DNA from: an uncultured Clostridium sp.
GTDB lineage: Bacteria > Bacillota > Clostridia > TANB77 > CAG-508
Assembly: GCA_945937855.1 (NCBI GenBank)
Contig: CAMEUC010000023.1
Coordinates: forward strand, 1 to 12,275
Length of the DNA stretch: 12,275 nt
Direction of reading: 5' to 3'
Made by a program: the position numbers and the translations under genes. Positions 7,294 through 12,275 of the stretch are shown here, piece by piece (positions within the stretch are counted from its first letter, which is position 1; every line of letters begins with the position of its first letter). Below the pieces are notes generated by a model, which was given only the letters and a program-made list of their open reading frames with translations, searched no databases and had not been told where the DNA came from.

Positions 7294-8385
7294 ATGAAAA
7301 TCGGAATCGTAGGACTACCAAATGTAGGGAAAAGTACAATGTTTAATGCAATTACGAAAGCTGGAGCAGAATGTGCGAATTATCCATTTTGTACAATAGA
7401 GCCAAATATAGGAATGGTACCAGTACCAGACGAAAGACTAGATGAACTTACAAAAATGTATAATCCACAAAAAACAACACATGCAGTTATAGAATTTGTA
7501 GACATTGCAGGATTAGTAAAAGGTGCAAGCAAAGGTGAAGGACTAGGAAATAAGTTCCTATCACATATAAGAGAAGTAGATGCAATTGCTGAAGTAGTAA
7601 GATGTTTTGAAGATTCAAATATTGTTCATGTTGATGGAAATATAAATCCACTAAGAGATGTAGAAACAATTAATTTGGAGCTAATTTTTGCAGATTTAGA
7701 AACAGTAGAAAAAAGACTAGATAAAGCAAATAAAATGTTAAAAGCAGATAAAAAATACCAAATAGAAATAAATGCATTAACAAGATTAAAACAAGCTTTA
7801 GAAGAAGGCAAATCTGCAAGAACAGTAGAAATAACAGACGAAGAAAAAGAATTTTTAAAAGATTTATTTTTACTAACAAATAAACCAATTATATATATTG
7901 CAAATATATCAGAGGAACAATTAGCAAATGTAAATGATGATGAAAATGTAAAAAAAGTTGAAGAAATTGCAAAACAAGAGAATACAAAATGTATACCACT
8001 TTGTGCAAAAATAGAAGAAGAATTATCAACATTAGATGATGCAGATAAGAAAGAAATGTTAGAAGCTTTAGGATTAAAAGAATCTGGATTAGATAGAGTA
8101 ATAAAAGAAAGTTATGATTTATTAGGTTTAATGTCATTTTTAACAGCAGGTGAACCAGAAGTAAGAGCTTGGACAATAAAAAAAGGAACAAAGGCACCAG
8201 AAGCGGCAGGAAAAATCCACTCAGATATACAAAGAGGATTTATAAAAGCAGAAATAGTATCATACGATGACTTAATGCGAGAAGGTTCAATGGTAAATGC
8301 CAGAGAAAAAGGCTTAGTACGTCAAGAAGGAAAAGAATATATAATGCAAGATGGAGACATTGTATTATTTAAATTTAATGTATGA
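7294..8385 (+). CDS. ychF: YchF/OLA1-family P-loop NTPase
   Basis: YchF is a conserved, ribosome-associated TRAFAC-class NTPase that in studied cases prefers ATP and is tied to stress responses. The 363-aa protein has the P-loop GLPNVGKST (7-15), a G3 motif DIAGL (70-74), the region KGASKGEGLGNKFL (76-89) and a non-canonical G4 NISEE (204-208) in place of NKxD, as is normal for this family. A helical insert lies around 130-175. The C-terminal TGS domain (about 280-363) ends in the typical GDIVLFKFNV. AAAGGAG (7280-7286) precedes the ATG. No terminator separates it from rpsB, but a strong promoter begins within 10 nt of its stop. Confidence 0.96.
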   Translation: MKIGIVGLPNVGKSTMFNAITKAGAECANYPFCTIEPNIGMVPVPDERLDELTKMYNPQKTTHAVIEFVDIAGLVKGASKGEGLGNKFLSHIREVDAIAEVVRCFEDSNIVHVDGNINPLRDVETINLELIFADLETVEKRLDKANKMLKADKKYQIEINALTRLKQALEEGKSARTVEITDEEKEFLKDLFLLTNKPIIYIANISEEQLANVNDDENVKKVEEIAKQENTKCIPLCAKIEEELSTLDDADKKEMLEALGLKESGLDRVIKESYDLLGLMSFLTAGEPEVRAWTIKKGTKAPEAAGKIHSDIQRGFIKAEIVSYDDLMREGSMVNAREKGLVRQEGKEYIMQDGDIVLFKFNV

Positions 8386-8391
8386 AAAAGG

Positions 8392-8421
8392 TTGACAAAC
8401 TAGTATTAAAATTGGTATAAT
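8392..8421 (+). promoter_or_regulatory. Strong sigma-A promoter for rpsB-tsf
   Basis: TTGACA (8392-8397) and TATAAT (8416-8421) are both perfect consensus hexamers, 18 nt apart. TGG before the -10 box adds an extended -10 element. Transcription should begin near 8428, leaving a leader of about 115 nt before rpsB. This fits the high demand for ribosomal protein S2 and EF-Ts. Confidence 0.88.
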
Positions 8422-8427
8422 ATACAA

Positions 8428-8542
8428 GTTAAAAATATGCACGTAAAGTAATAGTTTAGGATTGTGCTTTTAAAATTCAAAAGTGTTCTTAAATGTTATA
8501 AATACTTTGCGGAGGAAAAAACAAAAAGGGAGGAATTTTAAA
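8428..8542 (+). promoter_or_regulatory. rpsB 5' leader with stem-loop, possible S2 autoregulatory site
   Basis: The predicted leader contains an 8-bp stem (one G-T pair), AAAGTGTT (8480-8487) with AATACTTT (8501-8508). It is followed by a GGAGG at 8511-8515 that serves no visible start, then the true GGGAGG at 8528-8533. A weaker GCAC/GTGC pairing lies upstream. Feedback by S2 on its own leader is known in other bacteria. That this leader is such a site is inference. Confidence 0.4.
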
Positions 8543-9319
8543 ATGGCAGTAGTTGCAATGAAACAATTATTGGAAGCAGGTGTACATTTCGGACACCAAA
8601 CAAAAAGATGGGACCCTAAAATGGCTGAATATATATATCAAGCTAGAAATGGTATCCACATTATTGATTTACAAAAGACATCTAAAAAAATTGATGAAGC
8701 TTATAACTTTATCAAAGAAGTATCTGAAGAAGGAAAAGATATTCTTTTCGTAGGTACAAAAAAGCAAGCACAAGAATGCATTAAAGAAGCAGCATTAAAG
8801 TCTAACATGTTCTATGTAGACCAAAGATGGTTAGGTGGAATGCTTACAAATTTCAAAACAATTAGAAAAAGGGTAGAAAGACTAAACAAATTAGAAGAAA
8901 TGCAACAAGATGGAACATTTGATGTATTACCTAAAAAAGAAGTAGCAGCATTAAAAAATGAAATGGAAAAACTAGAAAAAAATCTTGGCGGAATAAAAGA
9001 AATGACAAAATTACCAGGAGCAATGTTTGTAGTTGATCCTAAAAATGAAAGAATAGCTGTTTTAGAAGCTAAAAAATTAAATATTCCAATCGTAGGATTG
9101 GTAGATACAAACTGTAGCCCTGAAGATGTAGACTATCCAATTCCAGGAAATGATGATGCAATTAGAGCTGTAAAATTAATTACAGATGTGATGGCAAATG
9201 CGGTTATAGAAGGAAGACAAGGGGAAATGGTTGAAGCTGCTACAGTAATGGAACAAGATATAGCTGAAGAAGTAACAGATATGGAACAAGTTGTAGCAAA
9301 TGAAGAAACAGCAGAATAA
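8543..9319 (+). CDS. rpsB: 30S ribosomal protein S2
   Basis: S2 is a late-assembling protein of the 30S subunit, located between head and body. The 258-aa protein has the family's N-terminal EAGVHFGHQTKRWDPKM (11-27), GIHIIDLQKT (37-46), DQRWLGGMLTNFKTI (93-107) and a C-terminal region with VGLVDTN and DAIRA. The tail is acidic. The ATG at 8543 follows GGGAGG (8528-8533) and gives the conserved start MAVVAMKQLLEAG. An in-frame ATG at 8483 lies within the leader stem and lacks a ribosome-binding site. It is cotranscribed with tsf, the normal partner. Confidence 0.97.
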   Translation: MAVVAMKQLLEAGVHFGHQTKRWDPKMAEYIYQARNGIHIIDLQKTSKKIDEAYNFIKEVSEEGKDILFVGTKKQAQECIKEAALKSNMFYVDQRWLGGMLTNFKTIRKRVERLNKLEEMQQDGTFDVLPKKEVAALKNEMEKLEKNLGGIKEMTKLPGAMFVVDPKNERIAVLEAKKLNIPIVGLVDTNCSPEDVDYPIPGNDDAIRAVKLITDVMANAVIEGRQGEMVEAATVMEQDIAEEVTDMEQVVANEETAE

Positions 9320-9329
9320 TTAAAATATA

Positions 9330-9353
9330 GGGGCGGACGCCACTGTCCGTCCT
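9330..9353 (+). repeat. GC-rich hairpin between rpsB and tsf
   Basis: GGGCGGAC (9331-9338) pairs with GTCCGTCC (9345-9352) around a GCCACT loop, giving 8 pairs including one G-U; 9330 and 9353 can add another G-U pair. Six A residues follow rather than T residues, so it is not an intrinsic terminator on this strand. The stem is far richer in G+C than its surroundings and looks like an inserted palindromic unit or an mRNA processing/stability element within the S2-EF-Ts operon. Confidence 0.75.
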
Positions 9354-9380
9354 CAAAAAATATATAAGGAGGTAAAATTT

Positions 9381-10259
9381 ATGATATCAGCATCATTAGT
9401 AAAAGAATTAAGAGAAAAAACAGGTGCAGGAATGATGGACTGCAAAAAAGTTTTAACAGAAACAGACGGAGATATGGAAAGAGCTGCAGAGTTATTAAGA
9501 GAAAGAGGAATAACAAAAGCAGCAAAAAAATCAGATAGAATTGCGGCAGAAGGTTTAGTATACTGCTACTTATCAGATGACAAAAAAGTAGGGGCTGTTC
9601 TAGAAGTTAATGCAGAAACAGACTTCGTAGCAAAAAACGATGAATTTAGAAAATTTGTTGCAGATACAGCAAAACAAGTTGCAGTAAATAATCCAAAAGA
9701 TGTTGAAGAATTATTAGCTCAAAAAGCATTAGTTGATGAAACAAAAACAGTGCAAGATATATTAACAGATAAAATAGCAACAATCGGTGAAAATATGTCT
9801 GTAAGAAGATTTGTAAGATTTGAAACAGAAGGGTTCTTAGTAAGTTATACACATGGTGATGGGAAAATAGGTGTTTTAGTTGACTGCGCAAATGGTAATG
9901 AAACAGTTGCAAAAGATGTATGTATGCAAATAGCAGCTGCAAAACCAGAATACTTAAACAGAGAAGAAGTTCCATCTGAACAAGTAGCTCATGAAATGGA
10001 AATATTAAAAGCGCAAGCTATGAATGAAGGAAAACCAGAAGCAATAGCTGAAAAAATAGTACAAGGAAGAATTGGAAAATTCTATGGAGAAATTTGTTTA
10101 TTAGAACAAGACTTCGTAAAAAATCCAGACGAGAAAGTACAAAAATTCTTAAACGACAACAACACAACAGTTACAAGATTTGCAAGAATAGAAAAAGGTG
10201 AAGGATTACAAAAAAGAGAAGAAAACTTCGCAGAAGAAGTTGCAAACCAATTAAAATAA
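9381..10259 (+). CDS. tsf: Translation elongation factor Ts
   Basis: EF-Ts is the nucleotide exchange factor that releases GDP from EF-Tu. The 292-aa protein begins with the UBA-like domain containing LREKTGAGMMDCKKVL (10-25) and the conserved TDFVAKND (80-87), where the Asp-Phe pair enters the EF-Tu Mg site. The two core subdomains and a short C-terminal module follow. AAGGAGG just upstream sets the start. It lies 61 nt after rpsB in the usual order. In many bacteria pyrH and frr come next; here a strong terminator closes the unit directly after tsf. Confidence 0.97.
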   Translation: MISASLVKELREKTGAGMMDCKKVLTETDGDMERAAELLRERGITKAAKKSDRIAAEGLVYCYLSDDKKVGAVLEVNAETDFVAKNDEFRKFVADTAKQVAVNNPKDVEELLAQKALVDETKTVQDILTDKIATIGENMSVRRFVRFETEGFLVSYTHGDGKIGVLVDCANGNETVAKDVCMQIAAAKPEYLNREEVPSEQVAHEMEILKAQAMNEGKPEAIAEKIVQGRIGKFYGEICLLEQDFVKNPDEKVQKFLNDNNTTVTRFARIEKGEGLQKREENFAEEVANQLK

Positions 10260-10263
10260 TTAT

Positions 10264-10303
10264 ACTAAAAAAACTTCGCAAAAATTGCGAAGCTTTTTTT
10301 AGT
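10264..10303 (+). terminator. Strong terminator after tsf
   Basis: CTTCGCA (10274-10280) pairs with TGCGAAG (10286-10292). The stem extends through an A tract pairing with the following T tract and ACT/AGT ends, with one bulged C at 10293, to about 17 bp in all. The symmetrical A and T tracts could allow it to work in both directions. Confidence 0.92.
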
Positions 10304-10344
10304 TTGAATATTAACACTTTTAAAAAAAGAAAAAACGACAAAAA

Positions 10345-10373
10345 TTGACACTAATTATAAAAAATGTTATAAT
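10345..10373 (+). promoter_or_regulatory. Near-perfect sigma-A promoter for the orphan gene
   Basis: TTGACA (10345-10350), a 17-nt spacer and TATAAT (10368-10373), preceded by an extended -10 TGT (10365-10367), form an essentially ideal vegetative promoter. Transcription should begin about 10380. It is the best promoter match in the window, ahead of that of rpsB-tsf because of its 17-nt spacing. Confidence 0.92.
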
Positions 10374-10380
10374 CTAATTG

Positions 10381-10398
10381 AATTTCCGAGAGGAAATT
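10381..10398 (+). promoter_or_regulatory. 5'-terminal mRNA hairpin with GNRA tetraloop
   Basis: AATTTCC (10381-10387) and GGAAATT (10392-10398) pair perfectly around a GAGA loop, which fits the GNRA rule. It begins at the predicted transcription start, so the mRNA would carry a stem-loop at its very 5' end. Hairpins there are known to protect some Gram-positive mRNAs from 5'-dependent decay. That role here is inference. Confidence 0.8.
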
Positions 10399-10423
10399 AA
10401 AAATTTTATAGGAGGAAGACATC

Positions 10424-10762
10424 ATGTATTTTCATCATTCGGATAATAATCTACCTAGTGTGCCGACACAGGAGTTGACCCCGGAAAAGGTTTTTGAAAG
10501 TGTTGCAGATCCGCGTCGGGTAGTTAGTATTAGTGGTGCGGAGAATGGGGATGATACCCCTAAGTGGCATCACGGTTTTCACTATCCTGGTGACTTATCG
10601 GAAGTTAAAGCAACAAATCCCTTTGAGGGAGAAAGCCCATACAGAGGAATGGGAAGCAATGAATTTGCTCCTTATGAGAAAATTAAGGGAGAGCCCAATT
10701 GGCATTCCCCCGAAGAGGGGGAGTTGAATCCAAGCGAGGATTTCCCTAGCTCTTGGGATTAA
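10424..10762 (+). CDS. Unrecognised small acidic protein in a GC-rich expression cassette
   Basis: I do not recognise this 112-aa protein. GGAGG (10411-10415) lies 8 nt before the ATG, and the frame stays open to a TAA just before a strong terminator, so coding is well supported. The protein is hydrophilic and acidic: about 21 Asp/Glu against 8 Lys/Arg, 13 Pro, 6 His, 4 Trp or Trp-containing turns such as KWHHGFHYPG and NWHSPEEGE, and no Cys. There is no signal peptide, membrane helix or known motif, and the Pro/Gly/Asp content suggests an extended or poorly folded chain. GC is about 46% by count, against roughly a third in tsf. Codons such as CCG, CCC, CGT, CGG and GGG are used where neighbours prefer CCA, AGA and GGA. 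It is monocistronic with its own promoter and terminator. Recent transfer, or constraint on RNA structure, could explain the composition. No function is assigned. Confidence 0.82.
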   Translation: MYFHHSDNNLPSVPTQELTPEKVFESVADPRRVVSISGAENGDDTPKWHHGFHYPGDLSEVKATNPFEGESPYRGMGSNEFAPYEKIKGEPNWHSPEEGELNPSEDFPSSWD

Positions 10763-10775
10763 GGATTAGTCCTCC

Positions 10776-10822
10776 AAAAAATTCCCGAACAGCCAAATAA
10801 AAGGCTGTTTCGGGAATTTTTT
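10776..10822 (+). terminator. Very strong, probably bidirectional terminator of the orphan gene
   Basis: ATTCCCGAACAGCC (10781-10794) pairs with GGCTGTTTCGGGAAT (10803-10817) around an AAATAAAA loop, with a single bulged T. An A tract on the left and a T tract on the right flank it. A small AGGA-TTAG-TCCT hairpin (10762-10773) lies between the stop codon and this stem. Confidence 0.95.
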
Positions 10823-10893
10823 ATAATTAATTATCACATAAACAATTACTTATTTAACATTAACATCTAAATTATATTTTACTGTAAAGCATA

Positions 10894-10922
10894 TTGAATT
10901 AAATTAAAAAATCTTATATAAT
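10894..10922 (+). promoter_or_regulatory. Probable sigma-A promoter for ymdB
   Basis: TTGAAT (10894-10899) and TATAAT (10917-10922) are 17 nt apart, with the expected start 27-28 nt before the ymdB ATG. A second TATAAT at 10928-10933 lacks a matching -35. The rest of 10823-10956 is AT-rich with nothing else recognised. Confidence 0.68.
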
Positions 10923-10956
10923 TCAAATATAATTTAAGAAAGGAGATTAACTATCT

Positions 10957-11730
10957 ATGAAAATTTTTATTATTGGAGATATTGTAGGAAATACTGGAGT
11001 AAATAAAGTAAAGCAAGTATTACCACAATATATAAAAAAAGAAAATATAGATTTTGTAATAGCAAATGGGGAAAACTCAGCAGATGGAATGGGAATTACA
11101 AGTAAAATATTTAAAGACCTAATGTTTTCAGGTGTAAATGTAGTTACAATGGGAAACCACACCTGGGGCAAAAAAGATATATTTAATATAATAGAAGATA
11201 AAAACTTATTAAGACCAGCAAATTATCCTAATGATATACTTGGAAATGGATATGGAATTTATGAATGTAATGGCAAGGCAATATGTGTTATTAATTTAAT
11301 AGGAAGAGTAGATATGAATGTGCTTTCAGAAAATCCATTTATTGTTGTAAGAGATATTATAAATGAAGTAGAACATATGGTAGATATTATTATTGTTGAT
11401 TTCCATGCAGAAGCTACTGCAGAAAAAATAGCAATGGGATATTATCTAGATGGAAAAGCAACATGTGTATATGGCACACATACACATGTACAAACTGCTG
11501 ATGAGCAAATTCTAGAAGAAGGAACAGCATATATAACTGATGTAGGTATGACAGGACCAAAAAAATCTGTTATAGGAATGGAAGTAGAAGTATCTATAAA
11601 AAGATTTGTAACAACTCTTCCAGAAAGATATAAATTAAGTGATGATAAAACAGCGTTTCTAAATGGATGCCTTTTGGAGATAAATGATGAAACTTGTCGA
11701 GTAGAAAAAATTGAAAGGGTTAATTTGTAG
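10957..11730 (+). CDS. ymdB: YmdB-family metallophosphoesterase / cyclic nucleotide phosphodiesterase
   Basis: YmdB of B. subtilis hydrolyses 2',3'- and 3',5'-cyclic nucleotides and affects the choice between motility and biofilm. The 257-aa protein (264 in B. subtilis) carries the family's metal ligands: D8 in IIGDIVG, E39 in ANGEN, N67 and H68 in GNHTWG, H150 in VDFHAEAT, and H175/H177 in GTHTH, then DVGMTGP (195-201). No signal peptide or membrane helix is present. AAAGGAG (10940-10946) precedes the ATG. It is unrelated in detail to the metallophosphoesterase at 1168. In many Firmicutes the order is rny-ymdB-spoVS. Here spoVS follows as expected, but RNase Y (rny) is not upstream; the orphan cassette is there instead. 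Confidence 0.94.
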   Translation: MKIFIIGDIVGNTGVNKVKQVLPQYIKKENIDFVIANGENSADGMGITSKIFKDLMFSGVNVVTMGNHTWGKKDIFNIIEDKNLLRPANYPNDILGNGYGIYECNGKAICVINLIGRVDMNVLSENPFIVVRDIINEVEHMVDIIIVDFHAEATAEKIAMGYYLDGKATCVYGTHTHVQTADEQILEEGTAYITDVGMTGPKKSVIGMEVEVSIKRFVTTLPERYKLSDDKTAFLNGCLLEINDETCRVEKIERVNL

Positions 11731-11745
11731 AAATTAGTAAAATAC

Positions 11746-11779
11746 AAGGAATTTATGCGATGAGAATTTCCTTTTTTTT
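11746..11779 (+). terminator. Weak terminator after ymdB
   Basis: AAGGAA (11746-11751) pairs with TTCCTT (11768-11773) with two more pairs after a mismatch, and a run of T residues follows. The stem is AT-rich with a loop of about 10 nt, so some read-through into spoVS is likely. Confidence 0.6.
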
Positions 11780-11790
11780 CCAGAAAAGTA

Positions 11791-11819
11791 TAGACATTAT
11801 ATTAAACATATAATATAAA
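11791..11819 (+). promoter_or_regulatory. Possible promoter for spoVS
   Basis: TAGACA (11791-11796) and TATAAA (11814-11819) are 17 nt apart. spoVS is sigma-H controlled in B. subtilis, but I see no convincing sigma-H site here. GTAAC (11826-11830) and GTTAC (11850-11854) in the leader could pair weakly. The AT-rich context makes this call uncertain. Confidence 0.4.
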
Positions 11820-11882
11820 TATAAAGTAACAAATGAAACAAGAAATAAAGTTACAAAAATTATTTTATTTAGGAGGCAAAAA

Positions 11883-12146
11883 ATGGAAGTTTTAAAAATT
11901 TCATCAAAATCAAATCCAAATTCAGTAGCAGGAGCAATTGCAGGATTGGTAAAAGAAAGTAACAAGGCAGAAATGCAAGCAATTGGTGCAGGTGCACTAA
12001 ATCAAGCAGTTAAGGCGGTGGCAATAGCTAGAGGGTTCGTGGCACCAGCAGGTGTAGACCTAGTATGCATACCAGCATTTGCTGAGGTAGAAGTTGAGGG
12101 CGAAAATAGAACAGGAATGAAGTTGATTATAGAATCAAGAAAATAG
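11883..12146 (+). CDS. spoVS: SpoVS, stage V sporulation protein
   Basis: SpoVS is a small conserved protein with an Alba-like fold, thought to bind nucleic acid. In B. subtilis it is needed for normal coat assembly and affects septation and engulfment timing. The 87-aa protein matches the usual length of about 86 and the family sequence throughout: MEVLKISSKSNPNSVAGAIA at the start, then AIGAGALNQAVKAVAIARGFV and PAFAEVEVEGE. AGGAGG (11871-11876) precedes the ATG. Position after ymdB is the standard Firmicute arrangement. It is good evidence that the organism belongs to an endospore-forming lineage, although spoVS homologues occur in some non-sporulating bacteria too. Confidence 0.96.
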   Translation: MEVLKISSKSNPNSVAGAIAGLVKESNKAEMQAIGAGALNQAVKAVAIARGFVAPAGVDLVCIPAFAEVEVEGENRTGMKLIIESRK

Positions 12147-12154
12147 AATAAAAA

Positions 12155-12182
12155 GGGGGCTAATTAAAATTAGCCCTTTTTT
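12155..12182 (+). terminator. Terminator after spoVS
   Basis: GGGCTAAT (12157-12164) pairs perfectly with ATTAGCCC (12169-12176) around a TAAA loop. Two further G-U pairs and a T tract follow. Confidence 0.92.
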
Positions 12183-12275
12183 GTAGTACATAAAATAGTT
12201 AGATAAATTGTAATTTGTGTGTCACTGCTTCTCAGCCTACCTTTTGTATAATTTTTTTAAAAGATCAAACTCTCC
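12183..12275. other. Non-coding right end; last 13 bases match the complement of the 16S rRNA 5' end
   Basis: No gene is seen here. Bases 12263-12275 (GATCAAACTCTCC) are the exact complement of GGAGAGTTTGATC, the conserved start of Firmicute 16S rRNA. The bases to the left, where the body of such a minus-strand gene should lie, do not continue into the conserved CCTGGCTCAG. It is therefore either chance or a junction artefact at a contig end. Confidence 0.4.

Noticed and set aside
7889..8197. Minus-strand frame of 102 codons, Leu/His-rich, resembling a membrane protein
   Set aside because: It is antisense to ychF. The Leu/His/Tyr bias is what complementing A-rich codons produces, and there is no start signal.
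10533..10727. Alternative 64-codon + frame inside the orphan gene
   Set aside because: It has no ribosome-binding site. The longer frame has correct start and stop placement relative to promoter and terminator.
10380..10822. tmRNA, RNase P RNA, 6S or SRP RNA as identity of the GC-rich transcript
   Set aside because: None of their conserved sequence blocks is visible, and there is no tRNA-like 3' end with CCA.
11442..11747. Minus-strand frame of 101 codons overlapping ymdB
   Set aside because: It is antisense to a conserved gene with its metal ligands intact, and it has no promoter or ribosome-binding site.
11731..11882. Sigma-H promoter for spoVS
   Set aside because: I found no convincing AGGA...GAAT pair with correct spacing. 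The sigma-A-like pair is the better, though weak, match.

Overview
The window is AT-rich chromosomal DNA whose protein genes all lie on the + strand. Codon use is strongly A/T-ending: AGA for Arg, ATA for Ile. SpoVS, a PASTA-type PrkC kinase with its PP2C phosphatase, and YmdB together point to a low-GC, Gram-positive, spore-forming Firmicute, most likely an uncultured Clostridia lineage. Species cannot be named from this sequence. The right end at 12275 may be a contig end.

Layout. (1) 1-1864: tsaD (tRNA t6A synthesis), then a metallophosphoesterase gene whose C-terminal coding is displaced by a one-base frameshift, closed by a terminator. A 31-bp repeat sits just before the ribosome-binding site of both genes. 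(2) 1900-5691: rlmN, prpC and prkC, tightly packed. This joins rRNA/tRNA methylation to the Ser/Thr phosphatase/kinase pair that senses cell-wall material. (3) 5692-8385: hisS and ychF, each preceded by a long imperfect palindrome made of GTGYGAA-type units. (4) 8386-10303: rpsB-tsf from a near-consensus promoter with a structured leader, with a GC-rich hairpin between the two genes and a strong terminator after tsf. (5) 10345-10822: a self-contained unit with a near-perfect extended -10 promoter, a hairpin at the predicted 5' end of the mRNA, a strong Shine-Dalgarno sequence, an unrecognised 112-codon gene at about 46% GC (local genes are roughly a third GC), and a very strong terminator. (6) 10894-12182: ymdB and spoVS, a familiar Firmicute gene pair, each with its own probable promoter and terminator. 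(7) 12183-12275: no gene. The last 13 bases match the complement of the conserved 16S rRNA 5' end.

Most genes are core translation and tRNA/rRNA maintenance (TsaD, RlmN, HisRS, YchF, S2, EF-Ts) plus signalling and sporulation functions (PrpC, PrkC, YmdB, SpoVS). None of that is new. The unexplained material is the orphan GC-rich gene with its strong expression signals, and the short repeats or palindromes that sit between a stop codon and the next ribosome-binding site in five intergenic spaces.
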